Origin: Thamnaconus septentrionalis
Lineage: Eukaryota; Chordata; Actinopteri; Tetraodontiformes; Monacanthidae
Length of the DNA stretch: 64,000 bases
Assembly: GCA_009823395.1 (NCBI GenBank)
Contig: CM020513.1
Location: 21,041,001 to 21,105,000 of the forward strand
Reading direction: 5' to 3'
Position 1 is the stretch's first letter. Each line of letters starts with the position of its first letter. The position numbers were made by a program, and so were the translations under genes. Under the pieces are notes generated by a model, which saw only the letters and a program-made list of their open reading frames with translations, had not been told where the DNA came from and did no database searches. Below are positions 57,801 through 64,000 of the stretch, piece by piece.

Positions 57801-59284
57801 CTGTCTTTTTTCCACTGCAAATGTTGAGTTGAGTTGACTTGGACAAGATTGCAGTGAAACATAGAAGCAGCTTTGTGTCCTTTTCTGCCGAAAATATGTT
57901 CACGTTCACCGTATGTACGTAGGTAGGGAGAGATGTGCTTCATTTTTTGGTGATTGAATAATGTTGGTCTTTTATGGTGGTGGTGTTAGAGCTCATCTCA
58001 AAGTGAAACTCAAACCTCAGGATGAGTCAAACTCAGACACACACCCACAAATGACTTGACCTACTTATGTGTGCTTTATTGTGTTGCAGACTAAGCAAGA
58101 TCACCACTGCACTGGGAAATACAGAGGCAAACAGTGTGTTGCCTATCGCAGTTGCCTTGGAAGGATTGACAAACATTGAGGCACTTGAGTAAGCTTGTTT
58201 AACGTTTTGTTGTTGTTGTTGTTTGTTTTTTTTACCTTTTTTTGCACGTAAACAGTCGGCTATGATCAAAGCAGAGTCAAAGAAAACCTCCCAGGTGCTT
58301 GCTGTACTGGTTGTCACCATTGCTTTGCCATTTGCGCTGTGTTGCTTCAGGCTGGAGGGCTGGAGGATGAGTGATGAAGGAACTGAGCAGCTAACTAGCA
58401 TGTTGCCCGCATGGACCAAGCTCAGGAGAGTCAGGTAGCAACAGCCGGCGGAACCTGTCGGAAGCACAGTTGATCTTGTGGCGCAGTATTGCAGTCATAG
58501 GCTGCGCTTCCATTGCAGTTTTTTGCAGAATAAAAGGGATATTTCTAAAATTTTCCAAAAAGCACAATTGCGATTTGCAGGTGTTTGCTGGACTGGATGA
58601 AACTTTGTAGCTTCTTTGAATCAGAGCTTGTGTCATCACCTTCTATCCATTCTTCTGCGAGGTGTAAACCCGGTCCCTTTTCCCCTTTGTGAATAATATT
58701 TTAGAAAATTGATTACAAAAGGTCATCTTAAATGCATTTTATTAACTATTAGTGACAATAACAAATCGATACTTTTATTACCTTTTTTAAAAATATATAA
58801 AACCCCCTTAAAATTTTGCTTTGAGGCTTTCAGGGGGTCTCATGGGACCCCAGACCTTCCCTGTATTTCGCACACTGACAGTAACTAACATCTTTGATCA
58901 ATGTATGTCTATAATAAAAGACTCGGCAACATTTATCTTCAGTCAGCTGTGGTTTGAGTAATCTCCTGATTATTGAATTAACACGATGAGAGTAACTTTT
59001 TTTTTTTTTTTTTTATCAACCTTATCTCACTCAACAAGGTCTCACATGTAGAAAGGCACAACCACTGCTTGGCTGTAATTGTGTAACATGTCCGTCACTC
59101 ACGACACGCCAGCCATTTACTAGAGTTTTCACACCCTTTTTATAGAAGGCAGCTGTTACTTAGAGTAGGTCATTAGGTAGGCCAAACATCCGCAAACATT
59201 TTGGCCTTTATCACTGGAGGCTTTTTCTGCACTGTGTTATTTACGCATCAATCCATGGTATTGCACTACATGAAGTGTCTAATG

Positions 59285-59330
<46 letters not shown>

Positions 59331-62300
59331 CGTATGGGTGCACGTGCATGTTGCCAGTCTATCTAATAACAGTATCAGCGACCACTCAGGAGATCAGCTG
59401 CTGCGGACTCTTAAAGGCTGCGTTTGTCTTGAAGAGCTTCAGTAAGAACACATTTTACTTTCTATGTATGTTTTACTGGATTTTTGTTTTAGTGAAGTTA
59501 TAAATTGCTATCAAATACAAAAAAGAGACTATAAATGCTATTACAGGGGACACTGACGTTAAAAAAAAAAAAAAAGTATTTTCAAATTGACATTCAAAGA
59601 CATGAGATAATGGCTCTGTTAAGACAATATTCTGATATATTATCGTGGTAAAAATTGGTTCTTCCCAGTCTGTGACTGAAAAACAAAACTGCATTAAAAA
59701 TGATTGTTTTATGTTTTCAATTTTACGTGGGAGCGCACAGCATGACAGTGTTGTCAGTGGCTGTGAGGGTGGCAGGATTAGAACAAATTATGCAAATCAA
59801 ACTGTACCGTCTCATGGATGTCGATGAGTTTTATCAGTCAAGACCTGCTGAGAGCAAACAAAGAAATTTGCTGAGCTACGTATGTGTGAAAGTAGTGCAC
59901 ATAGCCAGTAGTAAAAGTCCAGTGTGTAAAATTTGGCATGATTTATGATTTTTTTTATCTTGGAAAAAGTTTAAAAAGCCAGAGGACAATGAAGAGTTTT
60001 CCAGCGCTGACAGAAGGTAATCAAACACCTTCGCATCAGTACGTGATCTACGCCGCGGCTGGAGTGATATTATGACTTAGCGCACGCCGCGCTCAACGTC
60101 ATCCCGTGTGGCAGGTGGAAAATGTCATGTTGTCGCATGACCGATGTTGTTGATGTGGTCAATTTCATCAAAACAAAGAGCCCTGAAAGCGCGGCTACTC
60201 TCTGCACTTTGTGAGGAGATGGCAGCACAACATAAAGCTGTGTCGTTTGCATGAAAAATGTTCTTCCTCCAAGGTGGGCCGTGACAGAGAAAGTTTGAGA
60301 ACCACTGCCCTAATGCCATGCAAGTCTATGGGGTCAAAAGTCAACTTTGTCCTAGAGACATGGGGCCACTTGCAGGTTCATCGGGATCCCTCAAGACACA
60401 GCCACGTCAAATTTGGGCCTTCTAGCCCTGAAATACTGGGGCTAGAAGTCTTTCTAGGCCCTTTCTGGGGGGGGGCTTGACAGAGAAAGTTTGAGAACCA
60501 CTGGTTTAGCACAACTGTCATTTGTTAATGATTTTGCATTTATATTTAAATTTAAACGATGAATTGGGTTTAGAGTTAGACGACCTTAACCTTCATCCAT
60601 AATTTATCAAGTATGAATACACAATCGACAGACAAATAATAGGTGACTAATTCTAAAAGTGTGTGCTAATTATGAAGTGCTACCGAATAAATCTTTGAAT
60701 TTCTGTGTCCGGGTAGGATTAGAGTTTGTCTGTGCTCTCTTCCAGCATGTCCAGTAACAAGCTGGGTGATGTCACCGCTGCCACCATGGCTCTTATTCTT
60801 CCCTCACTGACACGCATCACCGTGCTGGAGTAAGACGCCATCGCACCACAAGGTACAACGCGGCCCAACTGACTCCTCTGGTTTCCGTCTGAGAGTTGTG
60901 TTCTTTTTGTTCCCCCCCCAGTCTTTCGGAGAACGCGATTGGCCACGAGGGGTCGGCCAGTCTGTCCGAGGCGATGGTTGGCTTGAAGAATCTCACCAGG
61001 CTCCTGTGAGACACTCGTCGCACCGCTTAGGGCTCGGCGTAAACGCACAGACGGAGAAGCAGATTGCGTTTAACTTTTTGTTCTCTTCCTGGGTTTTTCA
61101 GTCTGACCTCGGTGGGGACGTCGGAGCTGTGCGCTGTAGCTGCTAACCTGGCTCACTGTGCTCTCATACAGGATGTGGGGTGAGATGAGAAATTGTAATA
61201 TTGCGCCGCATTGGTGAGCTGAATGTGGTTGACCTATATCCTTGGTGAGTTCTAAAAAAAAAATAAAAAAAATGCTGTGTGTGTGTGTGTGTGTGTGTGT
61301 CTGTCTGCAGGCTGGGCTGGAATAACTGTGGCGATGAAGTAGCAGTGGAACTGGCCAAAGTTATGCCACTTTGTCAGAAACTCACCAGAATAGAGTGAGT
61401 TTTCTCTCTCAATGCCAGTTGTATTTGTGTTATTTTGTGTTAAGTTTGTCTTTGTACTGCAGTGGAACCTGCGACAGCCAGTCTGTGTTCTAGAAAAAAA
61501 ACATGATGAGGAATGTTGTTCAAATAGCAGAACATTTGTGTAAAAACTAAAAAATCAAAGTAACTCTATACTGTGTAATGGTGTAATGAAGTACTCGGTA
61601 TCGGTGAGTACTGAAATGCAAGTTGTCGTACTCGTCTCGTTCCGTAAAAAAGCGCTCTCGGTGCGTCCCTCATCTAATCGTCTACCAGCTCACAGCAGCG
61701 GCTAAATGACGGACTGAGCAGTAAAATGAATATGTTGGCCTTATTTATGAAGTTATTTATTGTTTTTCACATGGTAATATTTGAAATGAATCTGACAAGA
61801 TGGGGCTGAGGCTCCATCAACGGGGAGAAGCATGAATAATTTGATGGTTCCAGCAGTCATGTGGTTGCCCAGAGATTACCTTCATTAAACATGTATGCTT
61901 AGCGTGTCACGTACGAAATTTGCACCGGATGTTGTGTGTAATGTTGTCACCGCAGTTCATTTTGCAGCCAAAACGCAAGAGGGTTGAGGGTTCAAATCCC
62001 ATTTTACAGCGTGGGGATTTAAATGTTCTCACCGTGTGTCTTCCCCCCCCGCCTCCGCCTTCAAAAAACTCTGTGAGACTGCTAAAGTCAGATTAGCTTA
62101 AACAGTGGCATGCTCAGTCACAGCGGCTCAGCGCTAACCGTCAACTCTGATGCCGCAATTTCGTTGTGCAGATGAAACGGTTCTGAAATCAGAAGCTTTA
62201 AGGTTGATTTACTCCTTCACGTTTGAACCTTTGAGCTTTGGCCTCTTTGGGCTTTCAATGAAAGCAACCCCACTCAGTCATTATTAGTATTATGAACCCC

Positions 62301-62824
62301 ATGGAATAACACCGACGGTCTACAACCAGTAGCATTGCATTCCCAGCAGACATGCAAATAAAACCAGAAATAGTTTATCAGACTTTAAACAGATTTTCAA
62401 TTGCTTAGGGACTTCTTCTATTTTTAAATACAGTGCTTTCAATTAGCCACTGTTTTTTAATACCTTTCTGTGGGGACTTTTATTTGTATTTTATTTAAAT
62501 CCTCAACCTCATGCATTCACCCACGTTTGTCTTTCTTGCTCTCAGTTTGGAGTCAAACAATGTGAGTGTGTTTGGAGCCGAAGCTCTGGGCAAAGCCTTG
62601 CAGGCCTGTCCTGCTCTGCAGCTCATCAGGTAAGCTGACTATCAAGATGAAATGAAAATCAGTTTGTGCTTCAGATCTATTTGCTGGACACTTTCAACGC
62701 ACGTGAATTCATTCATTGTGCTGCATCCGCTGTGTTTTTCAGGCTGTGGAAGAACCAAGTCTCTGCCAACAATGCCAGCAGGCTCCGGCTGATGGACAGA
62801 AGGCTGAACTTCTCATCGACTTAA
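36932..62824 (+). CDS. nlrc5: NLRC5, NLR-family MHC class I transactivator
   Basis: Fifty-four coding exons join in frame to 5682 nt (1893 residues); human NLRC5 is 1866. Order: an N-terminal death-fold-like domain (1-107), basic NLS segment VRRSP...KRPRI (about 109-135), NACHT ATPase with Walker A GPSGSGKS (K233, near human K234) and Walker B LDGYDE (about 310-315), helical region (FTQLILQEFLGAL), then a very long ribonuclease-inhibitor-type leucine-rich region from about 780. The protein is known to shuttle to the nucleus and activate MHC class I genes with the RFX/NF-Y enhanceosome. The start ATG has a strong Kozak context (accATGg) and lies 16 nt into the exon. One intron (38668-38770) appears to be GC-AG. 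Every leucine-rich exon starts and ends in phase 2. Introns hold microsatellites and transposon remnants. Confidence 0.95.
39020..39350. repeat. nlrc5: Intronic repeat with inverted motifs
   Basis: Inside the intron 38926-39661. CTCGTAAAATC (39288-39298) faces its exact reverse complement GATTTTACGAG (39312-39322), with a third direct copy at 39332-39342. Upstream 'gtaatggaaac' motifs recur at 39090 and 39200. This looks like a small non-autonomous DNA transposon or its remains. Confidence 0.4.
41302..42833 (+). other. nlrc5: Long nlrc5 intron with SINE remnant
   Basis: This 1.5-kb intron holds a candidate tRNA-derived SINE piece at about 41690-41760 (ttgagaccaggtcccgggtttgttccc, with a B-box-like end, then gtcacgcc). 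The rest (41960-42780) is unusually unique-looking, with a minus-strand open stretch of 72 codons (41967-42185) that I do not recognise; it may be decayed transposon sequence. Confidence 0.35.
42965..44443 (+). other. nlrc5: nlrc5 intron, 1.5 kb
   Basis: No coding exon fits between 42964 and 44444, because their phases (2 and 2) already match. The sequence is A/T rich with short open frames only. A stretch at 43140-43350 may be repeat-derived, but I could not name it. Confidence 0.5.
44444..45051 (+). other. nlrc5: NLRC5 linker exons before the leucine-rich region
   Basis: Exons 44444-44672 and 44810-45051 encode an all-helical segment (FESLQLFVCGLATLD, IQYWVKKRQELILQLLKRL) followed by the first LRR-like strand (RPTLELRNIRLLPNDIDALAFV and MELECLDVLQ). 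This is the usual transition from the NLR helical domain to the repeats. Confidence 0.8.
51859..51892. repeat. (CA)n microsatellite in nlrc5 intron
   Basis: A CA dinucleotide run lies just after the donor of exon 51767-51850. Comparable GT/CA runs occur near 56046-56095, 59282-59330 and 61274-61300, the first and last of these directly before splice acceptors. Confidence 0.9.
52144..52219. repeat. nlrc5: (TTC)n microsatellite before a splice acceptor
   Basis: About 25 TTC triplets end 16 bp before the acceptor of exon 52236-52325, so they form most of its polypyrimidine tract. The GAA/TTC composition is known to form unusual DNA structure when long. Confidence 0.9.
56185..58089 (+). other. 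nlrc5: Long nlrc5 intron, 1.9 kb
   Basis: No leucine-rich exon was found here; the flanking exons (56101-56184 and 58090-58188) are both phase 2 and join directly. The G/C-richer middle (57060-57700), with phrases such as ccgctccgctccgctcc, looks repeat-derived, but no family was recognised. Confidence 0.45.
59442..60745 (+). other. nlrc5: Repeat-rich nlrc5 intron
   Basis: It holds the second hAT-like dispersed repeat (60255-60505) and, near 59905-59945, a 'gtccagtgtgtaaaattt' phrase seen in a common fish repeat. A C-rich/G-rich patch occurs around 60465-60475. No exon candidate was found. Confidence 0.5.
60255..60505 (+). repeat. Dispersed repeat, hAT-like end (two nested ends)
   Basis: It shares gtctatggggtcaaaagtc, ctttgtcctagagacatggg and two gtttgagaaccactg ends with the copy at 738-874. 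It is longer than that copy because of an internal segment (cttgcaggttcatcggg...). The copies are about 60 kb apart in the same orientation. Confidence 0.55.
61394..62545 (+). other. nlrc5: nlrc5 intron with candidate SINE remnant
   Basis: Near 61975-62000 the phrase gagggttcaaatccca matches a tRNA B box (GGTTCRANYCC), and a following 'tgttctcaccgtgtgtc' resembles fish SINE/LINE tails. The rest is A/T rich. The class is uncertain. Confidence 0.35.
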
Positions 62825-64000
62825 TATTATCCTTGCATGCTGTATCATTTATCACATCAGGCATTTTGTTTATGGGAATGCACTGATTTGATTTGAGCTG
62901 GAGTGACAGTGGCCTAGTGGTAAAGGTCCGCAATCCAGACATATGCACAGGTTGTGTGAAAAAAGGCATCTTGAGCAAAAAAAAAAAAAATGAATAGAAA
63001 TAATAGAAATGCAAATCAGTTCACTCTGGAAACGCCTGAAAGGAACAGCTGAATTTGCTTGCACTGATACGTTTGAGCTACTTGAAAGAACATTTGATCA
63101 CTGGGTGTGGCAAAGTTCCAATTTGTTATTTTTCTTTCTTTCGTGGATTTTACATTTTTAATGTATTAGTCTTTTATCATTTCTGTGAACTGGCTTGCTG
63201 ATTATAAGTGAGTGTGTAGGAAACTCTACTGCAACTCTACTGATGGCAACTATTGATGCACTCGTTTGAATGCTCTGAACATATTGCACATTAATTTAAC
63301 TTAAACTTCTCAGTGTTAAGAAAAGAAAATATTTCACAGTTTGCTGAAGAAGTTTGGTTGTTATTTTTTGAGATTTCTATATTTGTTTTCCTAAACGTTA
63401 TTAATGAATTCAATAGATTTTTGTAAATTAAATTTGTCAATAATATTTGTTAATAATATGGATTCAGTCATTCGAGCTTTGAGAGGTTCCTTAAATCACT
63501 AGTCTTCCCAATGGCCAGCAGAGGGCACTTTCATTCAACAAGTTTGATTTGATTATTGTTACTTGAAAAACAGAAGAATTAAGAAGAAGAGAAAAAAAAA
63601 ACTTTCCTTCTGGTCCCTAAAGAATTAATTTAATAATTAATTTAATTAATTTAAAATAATAAGATATTGATATTGAGTTTTTAAGTTGTTATTAAATTAT
63701 TGAGTTATTGGTAAAATTGTTTATTTACTCACTGTTGCTTGAGGCCAGTGGTTTTATGCCATCCCATAATCTGACAATATGATGGCCATTGGACAATCCA
63801 TGACCATTTTATTGCCATTCGACATAGAATGTCCCGTGAGATTTCCTGGAAGGAAAGGAGAACAATATGTGCAAGTCATTTTGCACTATTGCAACTGTCT
63901 GATAGTGAGAGGCCACGTGAGTCAAAAACACAAAACATCACTTACTTAGTTTAAAAATAAGAGTTTTTAGCACTCTTGATTTCATATTTGGTTGTGGTCT
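62825..64000 (+). other. nlrc5: nlrc5 3' UTR and flank
   Basis: The stop codon is at 62822-62824. A tRNA A-box-like segment (gtggcctagtggtaaagg, about 62909-62926) suggests a SINE head within the 3' UTR. The nearest hexamer I see is a variant ATTAAA near 63427, so the cleavage site is not certain. The remainder is A/T rich and holds no gene. Confidence 0.45.

Larger units (their letters stand above)
54940..62824 (+). other. nlrc5: NLRC5 leucine-rich block 2: regular repeats and C-terminus
   Basis: Exons: 54940-55023, 55098-55184, 55309-55386, 55727-55801, 55898-55978, 56101-56184, 58090-58188, 58351-58434, 59358-59441, 60746-60829, 60922-61005, 61102-61179, 61311-61394, 62546-62629, 62743-62824. 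Most are 84 nt, with the pattern LSxNxxxxxGxxxLxxxL (LSENAIGHEGSASLSEAM, LGWNNCGDEVAVELAKVM). The last exon ends LMDRRLNFSST-stop, like the RLDF-type tail of mammalian NLRC5. The four-part pattern of block 1 is not kept here. Confidence 0.88.

Overview
This is eukaryotic nuclear DNA, most likely from a teleost fish. Its genes are split by short GT-AG introns, it carries tandem fast-type muscle myosin heavy chain genes and an NLRC5 gene of fish type, and it contains many microsatellites and short transposon remnants. The species cannot be read from the sequence.

Layout. (1) 1-3656: intergenic, with old repeats. (2) 3657-6888, plus strand: a small synaptotagmin-like gene with one membrane segment and two degenerate C2 domains. 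(3) 6889-8617: intergenic, with one possible first exon. (4) 8618-19122 and 21869-32490, both minus strand: two tandem sarcomeric myosin heavy chain (MyHC) genes, called A (proximal) and B (distal) here. B assembles cleanly into 39 coding exons and 1932 codons plus stop. A is nearly identical over most exons and introns but lacks one base in a rod exon, which breaks the frame. (5) 19206-21868: the spacer, with a copy of the MyHC proximal promoter that has no gene behind it. (6) 32580-35270: intergenic. (7) About 35340-62824, plus strand: a complete nlrc5 gene, with one probable 5' UTR exon and 54 coding exons summing to 5682 nt (1893 aa), followed by its 3' flank.

How the genes relate. The two MyHC genes encode the same thick-filament motor and look like products of recent duplication and/or gene conversion. 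NLRC5 is the NLR-family transactivator of MHC class I genes. It is transcribed away from MyHC B, with about 2.8 kb between the two 5' ends. There is no sign that the muscle genes and the immune gene work together.

Strongest observations: a higher-order four-exon repeat inside the NLRC5 leucine-rich region; the single-base frameshift in MyHC A and the patchwork of identity between A and B; the promoter without a gene between them; two short upstream ORFs and an ISRE-like site at the nlrc5 5' end; and a charged insertion in the NLRC5 NACHT region. I found no evidence for a wholly new biological system. Exon edges were worked out by eye and may be off by a base or so.
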